Shown here: in pieces, positions 38,075 to 47,754 of the stretch
Layout of the letters: every line of letters begins with the position of its first letter
How positions within the stretch are numbered: the stretch's first letter is position 1
Source: Cacajao melanocephalus
Taxonomy: Eukaryota; Chordata; Mammalia; Primates; Pitheciidae
NCBI GenBank assembly: GCA_963573385.1
Contig: CAUYLG010047351.1
Coordinates: 118,276 to 182,275 of the forward strand
Length of the DNA stretch: 64,000 bases
Reading direction: 5' to 3'
Notes under the pieces: model-generated
Database searches by the model: none
What the model saw: the letters and a program-made list of their open reading frames with translations, nothing else
What the model was told of the DNA's origin: nothing
Made by a program: the position numbers and the translations under genes

Positions 38075-39078
38075 ACTTGTGTTTTTGTAATGGCTGGTAA
38101 CAGCTTTTCCTTTCCATACTTAGTGCTTTCTTCAGGAACTCTTGCAAGGCAAGATTAGTGGTGATAAATTCCCTCAGCATTTGCTTGTCTGAAGAAGAGC
38201 TTGTCTCCTTTGCTTATGAAACTTTGGTTGGTTGGATATGAAAATCTGGGTTGGAAATACTTTTCTTTAATAATATTGAATATTAGTCCCCAATATTTTC
38301 TGGTTTGTAGGGTTTTCACTGAGAGCTACACTTTAGTCTATGGACTTCCCTTTGTAAGTGACCTGACCTTTCTCTCTGGCTGCCTTTAATACTTTTCCTT
38401 TCATTTTGACCTTAGAGAATCTGATTATATGTCTGGGGATTGATCTTCTCATGGAGTAACTTACTGGAGTTCTCTACATTTCCTGAATATGAATTTTGGC
38501 CCGTCTTGTTAGGTTAGGGAAGTTCTCCTCGATGATATTGTGCAATATGTTTTCCAACTTGGTCTTATTCTCTTGGTCTCATTTAGATACTGCAATCAGT
38601 CACAGGCTCAGTCTTCCTACATAGTCCCACATTTCTCAGAGGTGTTGTTCATTACTTTTTATTCTTTTTTCTCTAATCTTGTCTGCCTGTCTTATTTTGG
38701 AAAAATAGTCTTCATGATCTGAGATTCTTTTCTCCTCTTGGTCTGTTTTGCTGTTGATACTTGAGATTGCATTATAGCAATCTTGTGTTGTGTTTTTCAG
38801 CTCCATTCAGGTTGGTTAGGTTCCTCTCTAAACTGACCATTCTGGTTACAAACTCCTATATTATTTTATCGTGATTCATGGAACCCAATTCTATGTGTTG
38901 GGTTACAACATGTTCCTTTAGCTAAGTTAATTATTATCCACCATTTGAAGCCTATTTCTATCAGTTCAGCTAACTAAACTTCTGCCTAGTTCTGTGCCCT
39001 TCCTGGAGAGGAGTTGTGGAGGAGAAGAGGCACTCTGGATTTTTGATTTTCAGCATTTTGGTATCGATTTTTTCTCAT
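38075..39078 (-). pseudogene. L1 ORF1 remnant
   Basis: The ATG at 39078-39076 opens MRKNRYQNAENQKSR and meets a stop about 30 codons later. The rest of the ORF1 region (coiled coil and RNA-binding part) is present as decayed DNA. The 3' limit is approximate. Confidence 0.75.
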
Positions 39079-39577
39079 CTTTGTGGGCTTATCTACCTCA
39101 ATCTTTGAGGTTACTGACCTTTGAATGGGGTTTTTGTGGGGTCTTTTTTTGTTGATGTTATTGCTCTTGTTGCTTTCTGTTTGTTTGTTTTTCTTTGAAC
39201 ACTCAGACCACTCTTCCTTAGGGCTGCTGCTCTTTGGTGGGAATCCACTCCGGGCCGTAGTCCTCAGTTCTTCTCATACCTGGAGGTGAAGCCTATAAAA
39301 CAGCAAAGACGGCAGCCTGCTCCTTCCTCTGGAAGCTCCATCCCAGGGTGGGTACTGCCCAGTTGCTGGCCCAAATGCTCTTGTAGGAGGTGTCTAAAAA
39401 CCCCTGAGGGAGGTTTCACCCAGACAGAAGGAATGGGATCAGGAACCCACTTAAAGAAGCTGTCTGGCTGTTTTTTGTTAGAGCAAATGTGCTACATTTT
39501 TGGGGACTGTTCCTCATCCAAACTGCCTGGACTCTCCAGAGCCAGAAGGCTGGAATTGCTGAGGTGACTAAACCAAA

Positions 39578-40141
39578 TAAAAAAAAATAATTAAAATTAA
39601 AAAATTGATTGACTATAAATAAAAACTTTGCTGTGACCTTGAACAATAGTTATCATTTCCTCTAGTGTATAATTCATAGTGCATATGTGGAAGATTTTTC
39701 AAGAATTTGCAAATGATATAACAAAAAATGCATTCTTCTACTGAAATACCTAAGGGTAGGCCAAGGTAGTACGGTGACGTTTGACAGTTACATCATTTCA
39801 CTAAATTATAGGTATTAGCTTGACAGCACATGTTTAATATAGTGAAAAAATGAGGTTAAAGACACAGAATACACTTAAAACATTTTTTTTTAACTGGGAG
39901 TAAATCATCCCCTCTCATTTTATCAGCTTTCTGTGTTCTTTCAAAAGTGTGTTGCTTTCCAGGACTAATTAATGACCCACTTCACCAGGTTCCAGATTAC
40001 AATGTTCTTTCCCAAACTACTTGAATTCTTTTTACATTCAACTAGAAAGGCTATCATGAGTGCCTTTGGGTGAACAGCTGGGATCTGGTAAAGCTTGGCT
40101 CAAAGTGTGTTATACCTTACTGCATATTGTCACTGTAATCA
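39578..40141. other. Unique AT-rich sequence
   Basis: No gene-like signal. It separates the L1 from the first solo LTR. Confidence 0.5.
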
Positions 40142-40575
40142 TTATTGAGGGACTGTGTTAGAGGGACTTCCCAGGTCTGCTGGGGGCATTGTTTCGAGCA
40201 CAGGACTTCCCTGGTTTTCTTGCCTCTGGCTGGCTAAGGCCCTTTGTTTCCACTTTCCCAGCCCCTGGCCGGCTAGGTGCCTTTGTTTCCATTTTTCCAC
40301 CTCTGGCAGGCTATGTAGGTACTTTTGTTTCTGATTTTCCCTTCTCTGGCTCTTGAAGGTAGGGGTTGTGACTCAGGGTTGTAAAACAGTAGCCAATCTC
40401 GTAAAGGATTCAAAAATTAATCCAGAGGAAGTTTGAAAGAACCCCTCTCATTGGGAAAGAACATGAATGGGGAGGGAATAACTCAGGGGTAAAAGCTCCA
40501 GCTGCCCCAGCCTGGACTGCACCCTCTCTTTTGGTACCATTCCATGTGCATGGAAGCTGTCCTTTCACTCTGCCT

Positions 40576-40581
40576 AATAAA
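40576..40581 (+). promoter_or_regulatory. AATAAA polyadenylation signal of LTR copy 1
   Basis: Perfect hexamer between U3 and the 'ctttgggtccgcg' R-end block, in plus orientation. It sets the LTR orientation. Confidence 0.75.
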
Positions 40582-40717
40582 TCACACTATCACACACTCT
40601 TTGGGTCCGCGAGTTCTATTTGAGCTGTAAAAGTTACCGTCACCCAGGCCCCTTTTCTCACTCTTTGGGATTAGGATGGCCAACAGTCTAAGTTCTGGCC
40701 CCCCACCATACTCCACT

Positions 40718-40792
40718 TCTGTGGTGGCCGAGCGATTAGGACTCCTGATATCCACCCAGGTGACCCAGGTTCAACTCCCAATGTAGGAACCA
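40718..40792 (+). pseudogene. tRNA-Glu-like sequence with CCA end, inside the LTR
   Basis: 72 bp (40718-40789) align without a gap to tRNA-Glu(UUC) as I remember it, at roughly three quarters identity, and the next three bases are CCA (40790-40792). The A box reads 'tggccgagcga' (40725-40735) and the B box 'ggttcaactcc' (40768-40778). The anticodon stem 'cctga/ccagg' (40744-40748, 40756-40760) has four of five pairs. The anticodon position reads TCC instead of TTC, and base 33 is A instead of T. The T and acceptor stems are mostly mispaired. It cannot be a working tRNA. Confidence 0.68.
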
Positions 40793-40985
40793 CGGAATCT
40801 GGCTGTGGCTACTCTGGTTACAGTATTAATATGCTTTCAGTATTCTTTAATTTTTAAAAGTATTTAATTTTGTAACAAAATGTGTTAGTGAAGTATTTTA
40901 TGTATTAAACACACAACCTGAAATATATAGCAAATGAATTGTGGTTATCATACCCATTTAACTAATATCCTGATTTTTAAAAAAG

Positions 40986-41047
40986 ATATATATATATATA
41001 TATATATGTATGAATATACATAGATATGTATACATATATATATATAT

Positions 41048-41099
<52 letters not shown>
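40986..41099. repeat. (TA)n/(TG)n microsatellite
   Basis: Alternating purine-pyrimidine tract: TA runs, a GT block at 41048-41062, then about 19 TA units. Confidence 0.95.
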
Positions 41100-41102
<3 letters not shown>

Positions 41103-41962
41103 AAGACCCTAAACATCCCTTCTCATGTTCCATCTCAGAATCTCAGAATCTACCTTCTCAAAGGTAACCTTTATACTGACTTCTTTAATGAGAAATCGAT
41201 TTGTTTCTTTTCATATATTATATTCAGTGAATCGTATAGAATATAGTCTTTGCTTAACAAGATATGTTCCCTATCACGGTGCATACACAAACCAACACAC
41301 TTTCTTGGTTTCCTTAAATGTTCTTGTGTCAGAATAAGCAGCTAACTATCAAATATTTGTAATGACCTTTCCTATTGTAGAGTTATTGTTCAGAAGCAGC
41401 AAGACTCTAGCTAAAGATTATATTAACCACTTCGTTTGTAGGCCCCTACAAGTTTTCACAAGTATTATGTGAACATTATATTACTTTTTGGCTTACGTAA
41501 TTAAAACAAAGTTTAACCTTCTTCGTGCTGTTTTCTCTCATCCTCCAACTGGATACTGTCACCTTAGGCAACTATGAGGACCATTAGTTGGTGCAATCAA
41601 CAGATGAAATCAGAATGGATAATATTTAAATCACCTCTTAGAAAGGCGCTTTTAATTGATATAGAACACCTTATCAGCTTTCATAGAGTAAATAATAAAT
41701 ATCTATATGTCTTCACAATTTTGCATTTTTGGTATTGTTTCATAACAGCAATGAGTGTTATTTTAACCAACGTATGTTTTCTTCTCCTCTGATCAGTAAG
41801 CATATTTTCACTACTCTTTTAGCAGAAACAAAAGGTTATTTTTACATTAGAAAATGCAAATAGATATGAGGAAGCTATGAAGTGATGTTACTCAAAACCT
41901 GCAATTAGAAGTATCATAAGGTCTACTTTTACTAACCAAACATATTAACATAGAAGGGCTTA

Positions 41963-42055
41963 GCAGTTAGTTTCCCAAGGCCATTTAGCTCTTGAAGTGG
42001 AAAGTAAGGATTCTCCCAAATCTAATGCACATACTCTTCACTAGCACAGGGTATT
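41963..42055 (+). repeat. Possible MIR 3' fragment
   Basis: 'agtttcccaaggccatttagctcttgaagtgg' resembles the MIR segment 'ttgcccaaggtcacacagctagtaagtgg'. Short and diverged. Confidence 0.45.
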
Positions 42056-42365
42056 ACCTAATTTATCCTGTTGTTTTGCAAATCCTGGGGGAAACCCTCT
42101 TCATAAAGAGGCACAGAGCCACAGAAAACACTGTATTAATTTAAATTCAGCAGCTTAGATATAGCATTTTATTTCACTTTTAATTTAACCACAGCCATAA
42201 AATGTCTGGGTATTCTTTATCAGCATTCTGCTGCCAGAACACAGCTTTGTTTTATCATTTGAGAGATGTTTGGGGACATGGGTAACCACGTTTAATACAT
42301 TTCAAATCATTATAATTGTTCTTCAAGTTGGCAGTGCAGGATATGAGAAATCACAGATATCTTGC

Positions 42366-42862
42366 TGTAACCAGATTTCATGCAACCAGATTTTCTGGAA
42401 CGTAGGTTCTTGGCCTCTCCAATCCTGAATGGGGAAGGGGGCCTTGGAATCGCGGTGAGTGTTACAGCTCAAATAGAACTCAAAGAGTGTGCTGTAGTGT
42501 GGTTTATTAGGCAGATAGAAAGGACAGCTTCCACGCTATGGAAGTGGACCCAGAAGAGGTGCTGCTGCAGGCTTGGGCGGCTGGAGCTTATACTTCTGAG
42601 TTATTCCCCCCCGCTTCTTGTTCTCATCCAATGAGAGGGGTTTTTTCAAAAACTTTCTCTGGATCAGTTGATCTCTGAATCCTTTACTGCATTGGTTACT
42701 GTTTGAAAACCCTGAGTCACCAAGCCTTCACCTTCAGGAGCCAGAGGCAGGAAATTCCTGCACATGGGTAAAAAGCCCCTAGCCCACCAGAGGTGGGAAA
42801 ATCCAGGCACTGGGAACAAAGCCGCTAGCCGACCCTGGAAATTCCTCTAACCTAGTCCCTCA
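42366..42862 (-). repeat. Solo LTR of the same ERV1-type family, inverted (copy 2)
   Basis: Read on minus it matches copy 1 from 'tgagggacta' to 'tctggttaca' over most of its length: the 'aataactca(g)...gctccag' TATA region, AATAAA and the 'actctttgagttctatttga' R end. A perfect 4-bp target duplication, ttgc on plus (42362-42365 and 42863-42866), fixes both ends. It has fewer U3 repeat units and lacks the tRNA-like block, so it is 497 bp against 677 bp. Confidence 0.85.
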
Positions 42863-42866
42863 TTGC

Positions 42867-44189
42867 TATGGTTTTACCACCTGGAAAACTTTATCTCATG
42901 CTCACATCTAGGATAAAGAAATGCATTGCAATACTCTGGGAAACAAAGTATTATGGGTTATCTACAGTTAGATTTCCGTGGTTCATATACAAAAAACAAA
43001 GGAAGAAAAAACTAGCTGTGATAGGAGAGAGGTAAGATGAATTATTTGTTATTGTGATAGAAGAGGGGTAAGATGGGTTATTGTAGTATGTGTACCAAAT
43101 AGTGTTAGTCAGGTTCTTGACATTTCAAAGGCAATTACAAAGCTACTGGTACAACTAAAAGTACAATGTTATGAATATACATAGACTAATCAATAACAAA
43201 ACAATTTTAACTTTTACCGGAGCTGATCAACTTTTATCCCTCTTCCACATCAATATAGGAGGAACGGGCATAAATGAGGTGGCTACTGTTTTATGAAAAA
43301 AAAAGTTCGTATAAATGATTACTGTATTTTAAAAAATAGTTACAAAGAGAAATACAGAGGTTCTGATGAGATTTAGAAGGACCATTTCGCACTCTTAACC
43401 CATAGTTGCACAGCATTTGACTTTACCTAACACTTTTTAACATGCTACATTGATAATAATTATTAATGCTATTTATCACTGAATAATAACATATTTAAAT
43501 ACTGTTTGAAATTGACAAAAAACTAATGACATGTTATTTGAAAATATTTTATCGTGAAAAATATTAAGTGTAGACAAAAGTAGACAGATATAATGAAATT
43601 GTGTTCATGGCCCAGTTTCAAATATTAATATTAATCGTTGTATATTAAGCTTCATTTTCCTCTCACCAAATTTGTATGTGAGTGTGCACATACCCAATTG
43701 CATATATACATATATATACATACAGAATTGCATATATACCTATTCATAAACATATTTACATATAGATACTATGTGTGTGTTTACATATATTTTTACATAT
43801 ATATAGATACTATATGTGTGTATACATATAGATACTATGTGTATGTATACATATATATACGTAAATATATATAAACACACACATAGTATCTATATGTAAA
43901 TATGTTTATGAATATGTATATGAAAATGTGTGCGCTTTTAATAAACTAAAATATCTCCATAACACCTGAAAATAATAACTATTTCCCAATATCACTTAAT
44001 TCAAATCCAAATTTATCTGCCTTGAAACTTTTTACTGTTATTTTACTATTGTTTGCATCAGGATGCAAAGAACTCTCACAGGTTATAGTCACTATTAATA
44101 TCTCTTTCATGCTTCAACACTCCCACTTGATTGTTTCATTCTAAGCCTTTTCAATGATAGAGCTAGAAATATATAATATTTATTTTATT
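42867..44189. other. AT-rich sequence with local repeats
   Basis: Holds two tandem units of about 36 bp around 43018-43085 ('gtgatag(g/a)agag(a/g)ggtaagatg') and the AT-rich palindrome at 43734-43921. No gene seen. Confidence 0.55.
43734..43921. repeat. Palindromic AT-rich repeat (hairpin-forming)
   Basis: 43741-43783 and 43872-43914 are perfect inverted copies (43 bp each), and pairing extends to roughly 43734-43792 against 43863-43921 with only two mismatches. The interior repeats the motif 'agatactatgtgtgt', or variants of it, at 43764, 43806 and 43832. Confidence 0.92.
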
Positions 44190-44274
44190 ATATTATATTT
44201 TAATAATTTTGGGGTAACAGGTGGTTTTTGGCGACATGGATAAGTTCTTTAATGGTGATTTATAAGCTTTTGGA

Positions 44275-44417
44275 GCACCTGTCAACCGAGTAGCGTACAC
44301 TGTCCCTAATGTGTAGTATTTATCCCTCACCTCTCTCCCACCCTTCCCCCGAAGTCCCCAAAGTCCATTGCATCATTCTTATGCATTTATATCCTCATAG
44401 CTTAGCTGCCATTTATA
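44275..44417 (-). repeat. 143-bp direct repeat, original copy (L1 ORF2 end / 3' UTR)
   Basis: Natural position at the end of ORF2 and the start of the 3' UTR. 142 of 143 bases are identical to 46444-46586; the one difference is G at 44351 against T at 46520. Confidence 0.93.
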
Positions 44418-47400
44418 AGTGAGAACATATGATATTTGGTTTTCTATTCCTGTATTACTTCAGTTAGAATAATTGTCTCCAGCTCCATCCAGGTTGCTGC
44501 AAAAGCCATTATTTCGTTCCTTTTAAGGGCTGAGTGTGGTGTATATATCACATGGTGTGTATATATATATTACATTCTTTTTAATCCACTTGTTGGTTGA
44601 TGGGCACTTAGGCTGGTTCCATATTTTTGCAATAGTGAATTGTGCTGCTATCATCGTCCATGTGCAAGTGTCTTGTTTATATAACGACTTCTTTTCCTTT
44701 GGGTAGATACCTAGTAGTGGGATTGCTGGATTGAATGGTAATTCAACTTTTAGTTCCTTACCAAATCTCCATAGTGTTCTCCCTAGTGGTTGTACTAGTT
44801 TATGTTCATACCAGCAGTGTATAACTCTTCCCTTTTCACTAAATCCATGTGAATATCTATTAGTTTTTGATTTTTTAGTTAAGGCCATTTTGCAGGAGTA
44901 AGGGGGTACTTCATTGTGGTTTTGATCTGCATTTCCCTGATAATTAGTGATACTGGACATTTTTCCATATATTTATTGGCCACTTGTATATCTTCTTTTG
45001 AGAACTGTCTATGCCCTTAGCCCAGTGTTTGATGAGATTTCTTTCTCTTACTTGCCAATTTGTTTGAGTTCCTTGTAGATTCTGGATATTAGTCCTTTGC
45101 CAAATACAAAGTTTGTGAATGTTTTCTCCCACTCTGTGGGTTGTCTTTTTATTCTGCTATCATTTCTTTTGCTGTGCAGAAGCTTTTTAGTTTAATTAGG
45201 TCCCATCTATTTATTTTTGTGTGTGTTGCAATTTGTTTTTGGATTTTTGGTCACAGACTCTTTGCTTAAGCCAATGTCTAGATAAATGTATCCGATGTTA
45301 TAGAATTTTTATGATTTCAGGTCTTAGATTTAAGACTTTGATCCATCTTGAGCTAATTTTTGTATAAGATTAGAGATGAGCATCCAGTTTCAGTCTTTTA
45401 CAGGTTGTTTGCCAATTATCCCAGGACCATTTGTTAAATAGGGTGTCCTTTCCCCACCTTAAGTTTTGGTTTGCTTTGTGAAAGATCAGCTAGCTGTAAG
45501 TATTTGGCTTTATTTCTGGGTTTTCTGTTCTGTTCCATTGGTCCATGTGCCTATTTTTACACCAGTACCATGTTTTGGTGACTATGGCCTTATAGTATAG
45601 TTTGAAATCAGGTAATGTAATACCTCCAGATTTGTTCTTTTTGCTTACTGTTGCTTTGTATCTGTGGCTCTTTTTTGGTTTTATATGAATTTTTGGATTG
45701 TTTTTTCTAGTTCTGTGAAGAATGATGGTGGTATTTTGATGGGAATTGCATTCAATCCAAAGATTGCTTTTGACAGTATGGTTATTTTCACAACATTGAT
45801 TCCACCCATCTATAAGTGTGTTTCCATTTGTTTGTCTTATCCACGATTTCTTACAGCAGCGTTTCACAGTCTTCCTTGTAGAGGTATTTTACCTCGTTCG
45901 TTAAGTATATTCCTAAGTATTTTATTTTATTTGCAGCTATTGTAAAAAGGATTGAGTTTTTGATTTGCCTCTCAGATTGGTTATTGTTGGTGTATAGCAG
46001 TGCTACTGATTTGTGTACATTAATTTTGTATACTAAGACTTTATTGAATTCATTTATCAGATCTGGGAGCTTTTTGGATGACTCTGGGATTTTCTAAGTA
46101 TGTGATCGTATCATCAGCAAACAGCAACAGTTTGACTTTGTCTTTACTAATTTGGATGCCTTTTATCTTTTTCTATTGTCCGTTTGCTCTGGCTAGGAAT
46201 TCCAGGACTGTGTTAAGTGAAGTAGTGAAAGTAGGCATTCTTATACCAGTTCTAAGGGAGAATTATTTCAACTTTTCCCCATTTAGTATAATGTTAACTG
46301 TGGGTTTGTCATAGATGGCTTTTATTACCTTGAAATGTGTCCCTTCTATGCCACTTTTGCTGAGAGTTTTAATCATAAAGCAATGCTGGATTTTGTAAGG
46401 TATTTTTTTCTGCATCTATTGAGGTGATTATATGATTTCAAAGGCACCTGTCAACCGAGTAGCGTACACTGTCCCTAATGTGTAGTATTTATCCCTCACC
46501 TCTCTCCCACCCTTCCCCCTAAGTCCCCAAAGTCCATTGCATCATTCTTATGCATTTATATCCTCATAGCTTAGCTGCCATTTATATTCTGTTTATGTGA
46601 TGTGTCATATTTATTGGCTTGCATATGTTAAATCATCCATGCATCCATGGTATAAAATCCACTTGATCATGATATATTATCTTTTTGATAGGCTGTTGGA
46701 TTCAGTTAGCTAATATTTTGTTGAGAATTTCTGAATCTAGGTTCAACATGGATATTGGTCTGTAGTTTTCTTTTATGTTATGTCCTTTCTTGATTTTGGT
46801 ATTAAGGTGATACTGGCTTCATAGAATGACTTACGGAGGATTCCCTCTTTTTCTTTCCTTTGGAATACTTTCAGCAGGATTGGTACCAATTATTTGGATA
46901 CCTCTTAGAATTCACTTGTGAATCCATCTGGTCCTGGACTTTTTTTTTGCTGGCAATTTTGTTTTTACTGTTTTAATTGTTTTAATCTCACTTCTTGTTA
47001 TTGGTTAGTTCAGAATATCCATTTATTCCTGATTTTATCCAGAAGGGGTGTGTATTTGCAGAAATTTATCCACCTTGTCTAGATTCTCCAGTTTACATGT
47101 GTAAAGGTGTTCATTATAACCTTGACTAATCTTTTGCATTTCTGTAATAGGGTTTGTAATACCCCCTGTTTCATTTATAATTGAGCTTATTCGGATCTTC
47201 TCTCTTCTTTATTAATCTCCCTAATGGTCTATCAATTTTATTTTTTGAAGAACCAGCTTTTTGTTGAATTTATCTTTCATATTGTTTTGTTGTTGTTGTT
47301 TCAATTTCATTTTGTTCTGCTCTGATCATTGTTATTTTTCTTCTTCTGGGTTTGGGTTCGGTTTGTTCTTGTTTCTCTAGTTCCTTGAGGTGTGACCTTA

Positions 47401-47750
47401 GATTGCCTATTTGTGCTCTCTCAAACTTTTTGATGTAGGCATTTAATTCAATGAACTTTCCTCTTAGCACTGCTTTTGCCATGTCCAGTGGTTTTGATGA
47501 GTTGTATCACTATTATTATTCAGTTCAAAGAATTTTTAAATTTCCATCTTGATCTCACTTTTAGCCCAAAGATGATTCAAGAACAGATTATTTAACTTCT
47601 ATATATTTTTATAGTTTTGAGGGTTCCTTTTGAAATTCATTTACAGTTTGATCTAGCTTCTAGAATGTTTCATGTGGAGATAAAAGAATGTATATTCTGC
47701 AGTTGTTGGGTAGAATGTTCTGTAAATATCTTTTAAGTCCATTTGTTCTG
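44402..47750 (-). pseudogene. L1 ORF2 remnant, 5' truncated, with a 143-bp insertion
   Basis: The stop TAA is at 44404-44402. The reverse transcriptase FADD codons are intact (46121-46110), but the frame is broken many times. A 143-bp copy of the element's own 3' end interrupts it at 46444-46586. The 5' part of the endonuclease domain is deleted. Confidence 0.88.
46444..46586 (-). repeat. 143-bp direct repeat, inserted copy inside ORF2
   Basis: Same orientation as 44275-44417, about 2.17 kb away. It replaces or interrupts ORF2 sequence, which resumes at 'ttctgtttatgtgatg'. Confidence 0.93.
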
Positions 47751-47754
47751 GGGT

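Larger units (their letters stand above)
33541..39577 (-). mobile_element. Near-full-length L1 LINE (L1P class), minus strand
   Basis: On plus it opens with the tail and 3' UTR ('ttcagcttttaagttcagtg', 'tttgttacataggtaaacat'). ORF2 (38011-33763) and ORF1 (from 39078) follow, and it stops within the 5' UTR near 39577, where 'gctgaggtgactaaa' gives way to AT-rich DNA. An Alu (35413-35710) is inserted in ORF2. The 3' UTR is of the type with 'gccatggtgatttgtc', different from the L1 at 1858-7873, so it comes from another subfamily. Both frames are dead. Confidence 0.93.
40146..40822 (+). repeat. Solo LTR of an ERV1-type endogenous retrovirus (copy 1)
   Basis: Starts 'tgagggactgtgttagaggg' and ends 'tctggttaca', ends defined by comparison with the inverted copy at 42366-42862. 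Flanking 4-mers are ttat (40142-40145) and gtat (40823-40826), a target duplication with one change. U3 holds three to four tandem units of about 45-50 bp built on 'ctctggc(t/a)ggcta...tttgtttcc' (40200-40370). A TATA-like 'gtaaaagctcc' is near 40488, AATAAA is at 40576-40581, and 'ctttgggtccgcgagttcta' follows in R/U5. U5 contains a tRNA-Glu-like block. No internal retroviral genes remain. Confidence 0.85.
40827..42361. other. AT-rich sequence between the two inverted solo LTRs
   Basis: Contains the TA/TG microsatellite (40986-41099) and a possible MIR piece near 41963-42055. Otherwise unique. Since both LTRs have their own target duplications, this is host DNA, not proviral interior. Confidence 0.6.

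Noticed and set aside
40718..40792. A functional tRNA gene
   Set aside because: The T stem and acceptor stem are mostly unpaired, base 33 is not T and the anticodon position has changed. It can only be a tRNA-like relic.
43734..43921. microRNA-type hairpin gene
   Set aside because: The stem is simple AT/GT repeat, far longer than a pre-miRNA, with no mature-arm features. A palindromic repeat is the better reading.
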